A DNA stretch of 64,000 bases, taken from Sandaracinus amylolyticus. Lineage in GTDB: Bacteria; Myxococcota_A; Polyangia; Polyangiales; Sandaracinaceae. The stretch is from NCBI RefSeq assembly GCF_021631985.1, contig NZ_CP070225.1, positions 9,114,001 through 9,178,000 on the forward strand, read 5' to 3'. Below the pieces are notes generated by a model, which worked only from the letters and a program-made list of their open reading frames with translations, did not search any database and was not told the origin of the DNA. A program made the position numbers and the translations under genes. The stretch's first letter is position 1; every line of letters starts with the position of its first letter. Below, in pieces: positions 17,010 through 25,701 of this stretch.

Positions 17010-17262
17010 CGTCGCTTCCCCCCGAGATCGCGTGTTTTGCTGGGTTTTTGCCAGCTCACGGCGAGCCTAGCCGAGCGCTGGGGGGGCGCCAAGACCGGCT
17101 CGAGGTGGGGCCTAGGCGTCGTCTAGGTCCCCCCTCGACCTCGCCTGGGCCCCGCTCGGCGCCGGGTACACGGCACCGAGCCGAGCGAGAGGCGGGCCCT
17201 CGTCCGAGCCGAGCGATGCGCGCCCACGACGCTCCGCAACCACCGGCGCTACGATCGGCCCC

Positions 17263-17847
17263 GTGCCTTCGCCCTCGATGCCCCCCCTCGTCCCCGAGAT
17301 GCGCGCCGCCCACGTCCAGGAGAACCTGCGCTCGCTCGAGCGCCTCGGATCCGACGTCGCAGCGCGCGTCCGCGAGGCGATCGGGCCCGAGAGCGTCGCG
17401 GAGATCGAGGGCGCGCTGCGCACGAGCTGGCTCCCGGCTGCGCTCGACGTGGCGCTCACCGGGGCGCTCGGCCGCACCCTCGGTGACGAGGCGGTGCGGC
17501 GATGGTCGCGCGAGGCCCTCATCGCGTCCGCGTCGACCCCGCTCCTGCGCGGCTTCGTCGCGACCGCGATGCGCACGCTCGGCACGTCGCGCGCCGTGCT
17601 GAGGTGGGCGCCGCGCGCGTGGGACACGATCTATCGCAACGCTGGTGAGCTGCGCCACGAAGCGCGCGACGACGGCTCGGTCGTGCTCGTCTACGAAGGC
17701 CCGCGCGAGCTCGCCGGCGACGACACGTACCTCGTCGGCATCGCGGGCGCGTTCGAGGGCGCGCTCGAGATCTGCGGTGCGCCCGACGGCCGCTTCGAGA
17801 TCGTGCGCGAGAGCGCCCGCGTCGCGCGCTTCGTGCTCCCCGCGTGA
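17263..17847 (+). CDS. uncharacterised protein, possibly of the myxobacterial DUF2378 type
   Basis: A 194-residue cytoplasmic protein, mostly helical in the first 130 residues, then strand-rich (GSVVLVYEGPRELAGDDTYL). The arrangement of a helical body followed by a small C-terminal sandwich with a Tyr-x-Gly-Pro turn reminds me of the DUF2378/TIGR02265 proteins common in myxobacteria, but the match is from memory and weak. The GTG start is chosen for lack of an ATG before residue 5; the 253 nt upstream contain GC-rich symmetric sequence (CCTAGG-type palindromes) and no defensible promoter. Confidence 0.5.
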   Translation: MPSPSMPPLVPEMRAAHVQENLRSLERLGSDVAARVREAIGPESVAEIEGALRTSWLPAALDVALTGALGRTLGDEAVRRWSREALIASASTPLLRGFVATAMRTLGTSRAVLRWAPRAWDTIYRNAGELRHEARDDGSVVLVYEGPRELAGDDTYLVGIAGAFEGALEICGAPDGRFEIVRESARVARFVLPA

Positions 17848-17858
17848 CGCGTCGAAGA

Positions 17859-18095
17859 CTCGGCTCGCCCGCCCTCCGCGCGCTCCCGTCCGGCCGGACG
17901 AGCACTCCGGCGAGGGATCAAAATCGGCTCGCCCGCCGGGCCCTACCGTCCGCGCGCTTCGCGCGCTCCCGTCCGGGACCGGCGGGACGAGCACTCCGGC
18001 GAGGGATCAAAATCGGCTCGCCCGCCGGTCCCCTCCCGTCCGCGCGCTGCGCGCGCTCCCGTCCGGGACCGGCGGACGAGCACTCCGGCGAGGGT
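17859..18095. repeat. tandem array of three hairpin elements (repeat units 1-3)
   Basis: Three copies in the same direction of the dispersed hairpin element of this genome: 17859-17920 (lacking its inner hairpin), 17921-18009, and 18010-18095. The last two are about 89 nt apart and nearly identical. On the minus strand the hairpins are followed by CCGATTTTGATC, so for the minus-strand gene ending at 18096 they look like back-to-back intrinsic terminators. Outer stem: GCTCG-CCCGCCGGTCCC with its complement; inner stem: GCGCGC with TTC or TGC loop. Confidence 0.85.
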
Positions 18096-18338
18096 TCACC
18101 GCCGCGGCGGCGCAGCGGGCCGCTCGGGCGCGCTCACGCCGTCGCCTTCGATCGCGCTGCGATCGCCCGGCGCGCGCTCGTAGACCCACTGCGACGACAT
18201 CGCGACCGCGCGCTCGATCGCCTCTTCCTCCGGGCTCCCGTCGCGCACGAGCGCGTTGACCATTTCGATCGCCTTGCTGCGCGCGGGCTCGGGAAGTCTC
18301 GCGATGCGCGGGGACATCCGCTGGTGCGTGGTCGCCAT
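18096..18338 (-). CDS. small helical protein of unknown function
   Basis: An 80-residue soluble protein. Its helices include RLPEPARSKAIEMVNALVRDG and SPEEEAIERAVAMSSQWVYE, followed by a Pro/Arg-rich tail. The pattern of P-x-x-A-R ... A-x-x-x-V-N-A-L ... E-E-E-A-I-x-x-A resembles small DUF2188/ChaB-like stress proteins only loosely. AAGGAG lies 12 nt before the ATG and a sigma-54-like promoter 31 nt upstream. Its stop is directly followed (on its own strand) by the tandem hairpin array. Confidence 0.6.
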   Translation of the reverse strand: MATTHQRMSPRIARLPEPARSKAIEMVNALVRDGSPEEEAIERAVAMSSQWVYERAPGDRSAIEGDGVSAPERPAAPPRR

Positions 18339-18368
18339 CTCTCGTCGTCTCCTTCGTCCTCGATCGAG

Positions 18369-18384
18369 AGCAACACGCGGGCCC
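18369..18384 (-). promoter_or_regulatory. sigma-54-type promoter for the gene at 18338
   Basis: On the minus strand reads GGGCCCGCGTGTTGCT: a perfect TTGCT block, 9 of 11 positions overall, GG and GC 10 nt apart. It is 31 nt before the start codon. Confidence 0.5.
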
Positions 18385-18477
18385 GCTCGTGGGCGCGGCG
18401 CGACGCGAGCCAGCGCGCTCGGGGCGCACCGCCACGCGACCGCGACGCGAGCAGCCCCGAATGCAAGCCATCGCGAA

Positions 18478-18493
18478 TGGCACGTCGCCTGCT
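18478..18493 (+). promoter_or_regulatory. sigma-54-type promoter for the gene at 18563
   Basis: Reads TGGCACGTCGCCTGCT, 10 of 11 consensus positions with exact spacing. It lies 70 nt before the ATG and faces away from the site at 18369-18384. Confidence 0.65.
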
Positions 18494-18562
18494 CGGAAGC
18501 CGGGCACGCGACGAGCGCGGGAGAGCGCTGGGGCTCGTCGAATCCCACGGAGGAACGGGCAG

Positions 18563-18925
18563 ATGGACCAGGGGACGGCAAGGGCGGGAGCGACCGCGCA
18601 GACCACGAGCGATCGCGCGCGCCACGTGCACACGCCGCATCCGCTCGAGGGCACCGGCGGGCCGATCGCGCGTGCGGTCGTCGGCAGCGTGCTCCTCGTC
18701 TCCGGCATTCGTCGTCGCGGCATCGTCGGCGCGCTGCTCGCGACGGCCGGTGGCGTCGTGCTGCGCCGCGCGGCCGAAGAGCTCTACACGCACCTGCGCA
18801 GCGAGCTCTTCGCGCCGCGCCCCGACCTCGAGCGTCGCTACGGCGAGAGCTTCGATCGCGACGTCGTCGAAGAGGCGTCGTGGGAGTCGTTCCCCGCGAG
18901 CGATCCCCCGGGCTTCACGCACTGA
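18563..18925 (+). CDS. small membrane protein with C-terminal SFPASDPP motif
   Basis: A 120-residue protein with a Gly/Ala-rich hydrophobic hairpin (about residues 33-65: ARAVVGSVLLVSGIRRRGIV, GALLATAGGVVLRRA) and an amphipathic, charged C-terminal half. It ends in EEASWESFPASDPPGFTH; the SFPASDPP string is a widespread C-terminal motif of small stress-type proteins with unknown role. GGAGG lies 11 nt before the ATG. The strong sigma-54-like site upstream and the strong hairpin terminator downstream indicate a single-gene transcript. Confidence 0.65.
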   Translation: MDQGTARAGATAQTTSDRARHVHTPHPLEGTGGPIARAVVGSVLLVSGIRRRGIVGALLATAGGVVLRRAAEELYTHLRSELFAPRPDLERRYGESFDRDVVEEASWESFPASDPPGFTH

Positions 18926-18936
18926 GCTGTGTTTTC

Positions 18937-18962
18937 GGAAGGGGTCATGGATGACCCCTTCC
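18937..18962 (+). terminator. perfect 12-bp hairpin terminator
   Basis: GGAAGGGGTCAT and its exact complement with a two-base centre, 12 nt after the stop of the gene at 18563. The 75 nt that follow contain two more GC hairpins (CCGGCAAAGCCGG; GCGGGGCCCCAGCCCCGC) but no gene. Confidence 0.7.
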
Positions 18963-19115
18963 CCCCGCCCGGCAAAGCCGGATCGGGGCCCCCCATCCCT
19001 GAACGCTGCGCGCGGGGCCCCAGCCCCGCTTGCTCGCGCCAGGCGCGCTCCGATTCAGCGACAGATTCCGAGCGTCCACGTTTCTCACACTTCGTCGTCG
19101 TTGGGAGGGCCTACC

Positions 19116-20309
<1,194 letters not shown>

Positions 20310-20314
20310 GCCAT

Positions 20315-20394
20315 TGCGGGAGTGCTCGTCCCGCCGGTCCCGGACGGGAGCGCGCGAAGCGCGCGGACGGTAGGGCCCGGCGGGCGAGCCGATT
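20315..20394 (-). repeat. dispersed hairpin element, copy 4
   Basis: Inverse orientation of the unit seen at 17921. The inner stem GCGCGC is capped by GAA, giving the GCGAAGC sequence known to form an exceptionally stable mini-hairpin in DNA. The outer arms are CTCGTCCCGCCGGTCCC and its near-complement. It begins 6 nt after the kinase stop. Confidence 0.85.
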
Positions 20395-20548
20395 GCTCAG
20401 TCTTCGTGCGCGCCTGCGCGACACGCTGAACGCGTGACGGGGACGCGCTCGCGACGACGCCCGGGCAAGTCGCCACGCATGCGACGCATCGCCCCGATCG
20501 CGGTGTCGGTCGCCACGCCGAGCGCTTGGGAATCGTGGCTTTTCGAAG

Positions 20549-20564
20549 TGGCCCCGCGCTTGCT
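20549..20564 (+). promoter_or_regulatory. sigma-54-type promoter for the 47-residue microprotein
   Basis: Reads TGGCCCCGCGCTTGCT, 10 of 11 consensus positions, GG and GC 10 nt apart, 50 nt before the ATG. Confidence 0.65.
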
Positions 20565-20613
20565 CGGCAGAGCGTCACGCGCGCGTCGCGGGGAAGAGGG
20601 AGGAAGCACCAGA

Positions 20614-20757
20614 ATGATCGGACTCGACACCGAAGAGCGCGACCGCCCGGCGTACCAGCCCGAGCCCACCACCACGCGCCCCGCGCCGCCGCGCGACGAG
20701 AGCGTCGACGACGTGTGGGACGACGACGACTGGGAGGAGGACTGGCTCTTCCTCTGA
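20614..20757 (+). CDS. very acidic 47-residue microprotein
   Basis: A 47-residue protein, Pro-rich in the middle and ending in an Asp/Glu/Trp cluster (SVDDVWDDDDWEEDWLFL). AGGGAGGAAG precedes the ATG, a good sigma-54-like promoter is 50 nt upstream, and a hairpin terminator follows, so it is probably a real single-gene unit. Acidic Trp-containing tails like this bind basic surfaces or act as DNA mimics; that is speculation. It lies between the two Ser/Thr kinase genes. Confidence 0.6.
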   Translation: MIGLDTEERDRPAYQPEPTTTRPAPPRDESVDDVWDDDDWEEDWLFL

Positions 20758-20819
20758 TCGCGCTCGTTCGGCGCTCTCGACCCGAGGTGCCGCACGCGCG
20801 TGAGACCGCACACCCCCAC

Positions 20820-20852
20820 GAGGCGCCGCGCCCCACTCGGGCTCGGCGCCTC
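20820..20852 (+). terminator. 9-bp hairpin terminator after the microprotein gene
   Basis: GAGGCGCCG pairs with CGGCGCCTC around a 15-nt loop, 62 nt after the stop codon and before the promoter of the second kinase. Confidence 0.55.
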
Positions 20853-20919
20853 TCGATTCTCGACCTTCGCATGCGCGCCGATTTCCTTCGTGATCCCATC
20901 GATGACGCCGCGCCTCGCG

Positions 20920-20935
20920 TGGCACTCGCCGTGCT
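20920..20935 (+). promoter_or_regulatory. sigma-54-type promoter for the second Ser/Thr kinase
   Basis: Reads TGGCACTCGCCGTGCT, 10 of 11 consensus positions, 31 nt before the ATG at 20966. Confidence 0.65.
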
Positions 20936-20965
20936 CTCCAGATCCGCTGGGGCAGCAGCATCGCG

Positions 20966-21988
20966 ATGAGCGAGGACGGATCGATCAGCCGTGGGCCCGT
21001 GCCCGGCGATGTGCTCGAGGGCCGATGGCGCATCACCGCGCTGCTCGGTCGCGGAGGGCACGCCGGCGTCTATCGAGGCCAGCACGCGCGCCTCCGTTAC
21101 CCGGTCGCGATCAAGACGCTCTCGGTCGATCCGCGCTCTGCGATCGCCGACGACCTGCGCTCGCGATTGCTGACCGAGGCCGAGATCGGCGCGCTCGTGC
21201 GGCACCCCAACGTGCTGAAGATCTTCGACGTCGGGAGCACATCCGCGGGCGAGCCCTACCTCGTGATGGAGCTCGTCGAGGGCGAGACGCTGCGCGAGCG
21301 GCTCGATCGCGGACCGCTCACGATCGCGCAGGCCGTCGACGTCGCGCGCCAGGTGCTCGCCGGCCTCAGCGCGCTCGCGCAGCACGGCATCGTCCATCGC
21401 GACGTGAAGCCCTCGAACATCATGCTCAAGCCAGGCCGTCGCGGCGTGCGCGCGAAGCTGATCGATCTCGGTGTGGCGCGAAGGCTGCGCGGCAACGCCG
21501 GGGGCGATCAGGGCGAGGGGTTCCTGGTCGGCACGCCGAGCTACATGGCGCCCGAGCAGCTGCGCGCGCAGCTCGTCGATCCCCGCGCCGACGTGTACTC
21601 GCTCGGCGTCGTCCTCTACGAGTCGCTCACCGGCTCGGTGCCGCCGCGACCGACGTTCGTCGAGCGCTACGCGGTCGAGCCCGAGCTCGAGATCGACGAG
21701 CTCCCGCCGGTCCGGCAGAAGCGCCCCGAGTGCCCGCCCTGGCTCGAGTCGATCGTGAAGCGCTGCGTCGCGGTCGATCGCAACGCGCGCTACCAGAGCG
21801 CGGCCGCTGCGGCCGAGGCGCTCGCCGTGCTCGCGCGCGATCTCGGTCTGCCGAGCGGCGCGCGTGCGTGGGTCGAGGATCCCACCCGCGCGCCGATCCG
21901 CACGATCGACGACGCAGGTCCCGACGAACGCACCACCCGTCACATCCGGCGGGGTGGTGGCTCCCGGAGGGTTCCATGGCAGTCCTGA
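20966..21988 (+). CDS. soluble Hanks-type Ser/Thr protein kinase
   Basis: A 340-residue kinase with no membrane helix. Gly-rich loop LGRGGHAGVYRG, ATP lysine K50 in VAIKTL, catalytic loop IVHRDVKPSN with D146, and metal loop LIDLG with D167 (Leu where the usual motif has Phe, still compatible with activity). The P+1 loop is GTPSYMAPEQ. The C-terminal 60 residues are Arg/Gly-rich and disordered. It is preceded by a sigma-54-type promoter and its 3' end overlaps the GlsB/YeaQ gene by 13 nt, so kinase and membrane protein are made together. Confidence 0.93.
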   Translation: MSEDGSISRGPVPGDVLEGRWRITALLGRGGHAGVYRGQHARLRYPVAIKTLSVDPRSAIADDLRSRLLTEAEIGALVRHPNVLKIFDVGSTSAGEPYLVMELVEGETLRERLDRGPLTIAQAVDVARQVLAGLSALAQHGIVHRDVKPSNIMLKPGRRGVRAKLIDLGVARRLRGNAGGDQGEGFLVGTPSYMAPEQLRAQLVDPRADVYSLGVVLYESLTGSVPPRPTFVERYAVEPELEIDELPPVRQKRPECPPWLESIVKRCVAVDRNARYQSAAAAAEALAVLARDLGLPSGARAWVEDPTRAPIRTIDDAGPDERTTRHIRRGGGSRRVPWQS

Positions 21989-22260
21989 TTCTCTCGTGGA
22001 TCGTCGTCGCGTTCCTCTTCGCGCTCTTCGCGCACGCGCTGCTTCCAGACGATGGCGCGATCGACGTCGACGTGACGCTCGTCCTCGGGATGAGCGGTGC
22101 GCTGATCGGTGGGGCGCTCGCGAACCACCTGGTCGGGGAGCCCCTCTGGGGAGTGCACGCCGCGGGCTTCGCGGGCGGCGCGATGGGGGCCATCGGTGGT
22201 GTCGCGGCGGGCGCGCTGGGGCAGCGGCGCCGCGCTTCGCAGCCGCAGCGCACCTCGTGA
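21976..22260 (+). CDS. GlsB/YeaQ/YmgE-type small membrane protein
   Basis: A 94-residue protein with three hydrophobic segments: the N-terminal helix MAVLILSWIVVAFLFALFAH, then VTLVLGMSGALIGGALANHL and a Gly-rich helix AAGFAGGAMGAIGGVAAGAL. This is the layout of the transglycosylase-associated (GlsB/YeaQ) family, which responds to envelope and general stress; no enzymatic activity is proven for these proteins. CCCGGAGGG precedes the ATG. It overlaps the kinase gene by 13 nt. Confidence 0.8.
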   Translation: MAVLILSWIVVAFLFALFAHALLPDDGAIDVDVTLVLGMSGALIGGALANHLVGEPLWGVHAAGFAGGAMGAIGGVAAGALGQRRRASQPQRTS

Positions 22261-22277
22261 CGGCGTGATTCGAGTCA

Positions 22278-22360
22278 AATCGGCTCGCCCGCCGGTCCCT
22301 ACCGTCCGCGCGCTTCGCGCGCTCCCGTCCGCGACCGGCGGGACGAGCACTCCGGCAAGG
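22278..22360 (+). repeat. dispersed hairpin element, copy 5
   Basis: Same orientation as the array at 17921. Outer arms CGGCTCGCCCGCCGGTCCC and GACCGGCGGGACGAGC, inner GCGCGC-TTC-GCGCGC. It starts 18 nt after the GlsB/YeaQ stop. Confidence 0.85.
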
Positions 22361-22375
22361 ACAGCTCCCCCTCCG

Positions 22376-22391
22376 TGGCATCTGCCGTGCA
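22376..22391 (+). promoter_or_regulatory. sigma-54-type promoter for the DUF1328 gene
   Basis: Reads TGGCATCTGCCGTGCA, 9 of 11 positions, correct spacing, 58 nt before the ATG. It lies inside the left arm of an inverted repeat whose right arm (22421-22438) covers the ribosome site. Confidence 0.5.
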
Positions 22392-22448
22392 GTCGACCTC
22401 GTCCAGAGATCAACGGCATTCACGGCAGATCACGGAGGAGAGAGCAAC

Positions 22449-22619
22449 ATGCTGTACTGGTCGGTGGTGTTCTTCGTGCTCGCGCTGATCGCGGCGATCT
22501 TCGGCTTCGGCGGGATCGCGGCGGGCGCGGCGACGATCGGCAAGATCCTGTTCGTCGGGTTCCTCGCGCTCGCGGTGCTCAGCCTCGTCGCGGGACGTCG
22601 CCCGACGCTGCGCACCTGA
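22449..22619 (+). CDS. DUF1328 family small membrane protein (YtjA type)
   Basis: A 56-residue protein made of two membrane helices: [20 protein letters not shown] and a Gly/Ala-rich second helix ([20 protein letters not shown], in part). MLYW at the start, the FGFGGIA turn and the short basic tail RRPT are exact DUF1328 features. Members are common stress-induced inner-membrane peptides of unknown mechanism. GGAGGAGAG precedes the ATG. Confidence 0.88.
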   Translation: MLYWSVVFFVLALIAAIFGFGGIAAGAATIGKILFVGFLALAVLSLVAGRRPTLRT

Positions 22620-22669
22620 TCGAACGAACGACCGGGCACGCGCGATGACGCGTGCTCGGTCGTGCTGCA

Positions 22670-25498
22670 TCAGCCGTACGACGACGTCCGCACGTCGCAG
22701 AGCTCCGCGACCTTCGTGACGAGCTCGTGGGTGTCCACCGGCTTCGTCAGGTAGGCCTCGAACCCTGCCTCGAGCGCGCGCCGCACGTCGTCGGGCTGCG
22801 AGAACGCGGAGATCGCGACCGCGCGCATCACGGGGTCGTGCTGCAGCGCGAAGCTCACGAGCGAGATCCCGTCCTCGTAGGGCATCGCGATGTCGCTCAC
22901 GAGGATGTCGAAGCGCGACTCCGCGAGCCGCGCCCGCGCCTGCGCCGCCGATGCCGCGAGCGTCACGCGCGCGCCGCGCAGCGAGAGCACCGAGCCGTAG
23001 AGCTCGCGCGCGTCGTCGTGATCGTCGACGAGCAGCACCCGCACGCCGACGAGGTCGGGCGTCTTCGCGCGCGGGGCGATGTTGATCCCGGGCGACGTGC
23101 CGGGCTCGCTCGAGGCGCGCCCGTCGGGCAGGCGCACCGTGAACGTCGCGCCGCGCCCGAGCCCCTCGCTCTGCACCGAGATCGTCCCGCCGTGCAGCTC
23201 GACGAGCTTGCGCGCGATCGCGAGGCCCAGCCCGAGCCCGCCGTGGCGACGCGTCGAGCTCGCGTCCGCCTGGCGGAAGCGATCGAACAAGAAGGGCAGG
23301 AACGAAGGATCGATCCCCGCGCCGGTGTCGATCACCTGCGCGATCGTCGCGTTCCCGTCGCGCGCCACACGCGCGGTGACGCGCCCGCCCTGTGGCGTGA
23401 ACTTCACCGCGTTCGTCAGCAGGTGGAAGAAGATCTGGCGCAAGCGCATCGCATCGCCGCGCACCGTCGCCGCGCGATCGACGTCGAGCGCGACCTCGAT
23501 CCCGCGCTCGGTCGCGCCGCTGCGCACGAGATCGACCGCCTCCTCCATCGGCCCCGAGACCGGCACGACCTTCGGATCGAGCGTGATCTTGTTCCGGAGG
23601 ATGCGCGACGTGTCGAGGATGTCGTCGACGATGCGGGCCTGCGCCTGCGCGTTGCGCTGGATGACCTCGAGCCCCTTGCGCACGCGCTCCTGCGCGGGCT
23701 TGGGATCGTCCATCAGCAGCTTCGACCACCCGAGGATCGTCGAGAGCGGCGTGCGCAGCTCGTGGGAGACGATCGAGAGGAACTCGTCCTTCAGCGCGTT
23801 CGCGCGCTGCGCCTCTTCGTAGAGCAGGACGTTCTCGAGCGCCGCGGACACGCGACGGCCGAGCTCCTCCGCGATGAAGCGATCCGCGAGATCGTAGGGA
23901 CGGCTCGAGCGGGTCGACTCGAGCGTGAGCGCGCCGGCGACCTCGCCGCGCACCGAGAGCGGCACGAAGATCCAGGCGCGCGTCCCGAGCGCCTCGAGCG
24001 CGCGCCGCGCGTCGTCGTCGCGCGCCGCCGAGCGCAGCAGCTCGGGCGTCACCTCGGGCACGAGATCGCTGCTGCCGGTGCGGAGCACCACGCCGAGCCC
24101 GTGCTTCACGCCCTCGTCGTCGCGGAAGAGATCGGCGATCGCGCGGGTGTCCGGCGAGTCGGTGCGCGAGTCCGCGGTCGCGATGCAGCGCACGCGTCCG
24201 GTCGCGTCGCGCAGGTGCACCGCGCACACGTCGGCCATCTCGGTCACGACCGAGCGCGCGAAGCCCTGCAGCATCTCCTCGCGCACCAGCGATGCACCGA
24301 GCGCGCGCGTGACCTCGCCGACGATCGCGAGCGCCTGCTCGCCGCGCTTGCGCGCCGTGATGTCGTCGAAGCGCAGCGCGACCTCGTCGGGTCCGAGCGG
24401 CGCGACCCAGCACTGGAACCACGAGCCCGGCCCGCGCGTCGGGCGCGCGACCTCGACGCTCTGCGCCTCGCCGCCGTCGAGCACGCGCATCAGCAGCCCC
24501 CAGAGGATCGACTGCTCGATCTCCGGCCACACCTCGCGCAGATCCGCGCCCGCGATGGTGCGCTCGCTCCCGAGCGTCGCGCTCGCGGCGTGGTTCGCAT
24601 AGACGCAGCGCAGTGTGATCGCGCCGGCGCCGTCCGCGCGCTCGGCGCGCAGCGCGAGGAAACCCTCGTGCGACGCGTCCTGGACCGTGCGGAAGCGACG
24701 CTCGCTCTCGGCGAGCGCGTCCGCCATGCGCCGCTCGTCGGTCACGTCGACGACGATCACCGCGATGCCGACCAGCGACTCGCCCGAGCGCACCGGGACG
24801 AAGCTCGCGAGCCCGTCGATCGTCGCGCTCGCGCCGCGCCATCGCACGTGCAGCTGCGGAGAGGGCAGCCCCGACGCCAGCACCTCGTGGACGATCTGCT
24901 TGACCCGCCCCGCGCTCTCGGCGTCGATGATCTCCTCGACCCGACGTCCGAGGTGCGCGTCGCGCGAGCGCCCGTTCATGCGAGCGAGGACGTCGTTCAC
25001 CTCGAGGTAGCGCAGCTCGCGATCGAGGATCGCGATGCCGATCGGCGCCATCCCGAGCAGCGCGTCGAGGATGGCGCGCTCGTGCGTCGGCGGCGTGCGC
25101 TGGATCGTGCCGGTTCGGTCGGGTCGTTCGCTCAACGTCGTCTCGCCGGGGCTGCGCTCGTCGTGGACGTCGGTCAGGGTTCCCACCCAACGGCTCAGCG
25201 TGCCGTCGCTCTCGCGCACTGCGCACGCGCGGAGCTCGTGCCACCGCCACGCACCGTCACGACGGCGCACGCGGACGCGCGAGACCTGGGTGTCGCCGAA
25301 TCCATCGGGCCGCGTCCCCAGTCTCGCGCCGACGTCGTCGGGATGCAGCACGGCGGGCCAGCCGAGCCGCACCGCGTCGTCCGTGCAGACGCCCGTGTAC
25401 TCGACCCAACGTGCGTTGACCGCGGTGAGCTGACCGCGCGGGTCGGCCTCCCACACCACGTGCGGAAGGACGTCGGCGAGGGGGCCCAGCACGTCGAC
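22670..25498 (-). CDS. hybrid sensor histidine kinase (PAS-PAS-PAS-GAF-HisKA-HATPase-REC)
   Basis: About 942 residues, soluble. Three PAS domains (roughly 5-115, 140-250, 265-390), a GAF domain (410-560), the phospho-acceptor helix with SHELRTP near H579, the ATPase N-box LLTNAVKF and G-boxes DTGAGIDP and GGLGLGLAI, then a receiver domain with LLVDDHDD and the phospho-acceptor Asp in VSDIAMP. Upstream GTG at 25567 is in frame but lacks a ribosome site and lies too near a sigma-54-like promoter; GTG at 25498 follows GGGGAGAG, starts just ahead of the first PAS domain and is preferred. Probably senses a cytoplasmic cue and passes phosphate to a separate partner. Confidence 0.92.
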   Translation of the reverse strand, partial: VDVLGPLADVLPHVVWEADPRGQLTAVNARWVEYTGVCTDDAVRLGWPAVLHPDDVGARLGTRPDGFGDTQVSRVRVRRRDGAWRWHELRACAVRESDGTLSRWVGTLTDVHDERSPGETTLSERPDRTGTIQRTPPTHERAILDALLGMAPIGIAILDRELRYLEVNDVLARMNGRSRDAHLGRRVEEIIDAESAGRVKQIVHEVLASGLPSPQLHVRWRGASATIDGLASFVPVRSGESLVGIAVIVVDVTDERRMADALAESERRFRTVQDASHEGFLALRAERADGAGAITLRCVYANHAASATLGSERTIAGADLREVWPEIEQSILWGLLMRVLDGGEAQSVEVARPTRGPGSWFQCWVAPLGPDEVALRFDDITARKRGEQALAIVGEVTRALGASLVREEMLQGFARSVVTEMADVCAVHLRDATGRVRCIATADSRTDSPDTRAIADLFRDDEGVKHGLGVVLRTGSSDLVPEVTPELLRSAARDDDARRALEALGTRAWIFVPLSVRGEVAGALTLESTRSSRPYDLADRFIAEELGRRVSAALENVLLYEEAQRANALKDEFLSIVSHELRTPLSTILGWSKLLMDDPKPAQERVRKGLEVIQRNAQAQARIVDDILDTSRILRNKITLDPKVVPVSGPMEEAVDLVRSGATERGIEVALDVDRAATVRGDAMRLRQIFFHLLTNAVKFTPQGGRVTARVARDGNATIAQVIDTGAGIDPSFLPFLFDRFRQADASSTRRHGGLGLGLAIARKLVELHGGTISVQSEGLGRGATFTVRLPDGRASSEPGTSPGINIAPRAKTPDLVGVRVLLVDDHDDARELYGSVLSLRGARVTLAASAAQARARLAESRFDILVSDIAMPYEDGISLVSFALQHDPVMRAVAISAFSQPDDVRRALEAGFEAYLTKPVDTHELVTKVAELCDVRTSSYG

Positions 25499-25567
25499 GT
25501 GCTCTCCCCGGCCCGGATCCTTCCGAGAAACGGTGACCGATTCGCGACGCACCTGGGGCGCTGCCAC

Positions 25568-25583
25568 AGCAAGGCGCGCACCA
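25568..25583 (-). promoter_or_regulatory. sigma-54-type promoter for the hybrid histidine kinase
   Basis: On the minus strand reads TGGTGCGCGCCTTGCT (9 of 11 positions, perfect TTGCT, correct spacing). It would start transcription near 25557, inside the longest possible frame, which supports the start at 25498. Confidence 0.45.
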
Positions 25584-25701
25584 CGCGAGGACGCCGCGCT
25601 TTCCCGGAGGATCAGGGCAGCGCGACGGGATCACTGCCGAGGCACACCGCCTCGGGTGGTGAAAAATGTCTCGGCCCGTGATGCATCCTGGAAAGACGGT
25701 A

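Larger units (their letters stand above)
20310..20613. other. 304-nt gene-free stretch between the kinase and a microprotein
   Basis: Contains hairpin element 4 (20315-20394) behind the kinase stop, about 150 nt without recognisable coding sequence, and a sigma-54-type promoter (20549-20564). I see no RNA gene. The open frames across it have no family features. Confidence 0.6.

Noticed and set aside
17038-17053. Minus-strand TGGCAAAAACCCAGCA before the H1-like gene
   Set aside because: Spacing fits but CAGC replaces TTGC; not strong enough to list as a promoter.
17859-18095. Possible CRISPR array
   Set aside because: The units are about 89 nt, abut one another without unique spacers, fold into hairpins and occur singly elsewhere; no cas genes are present.
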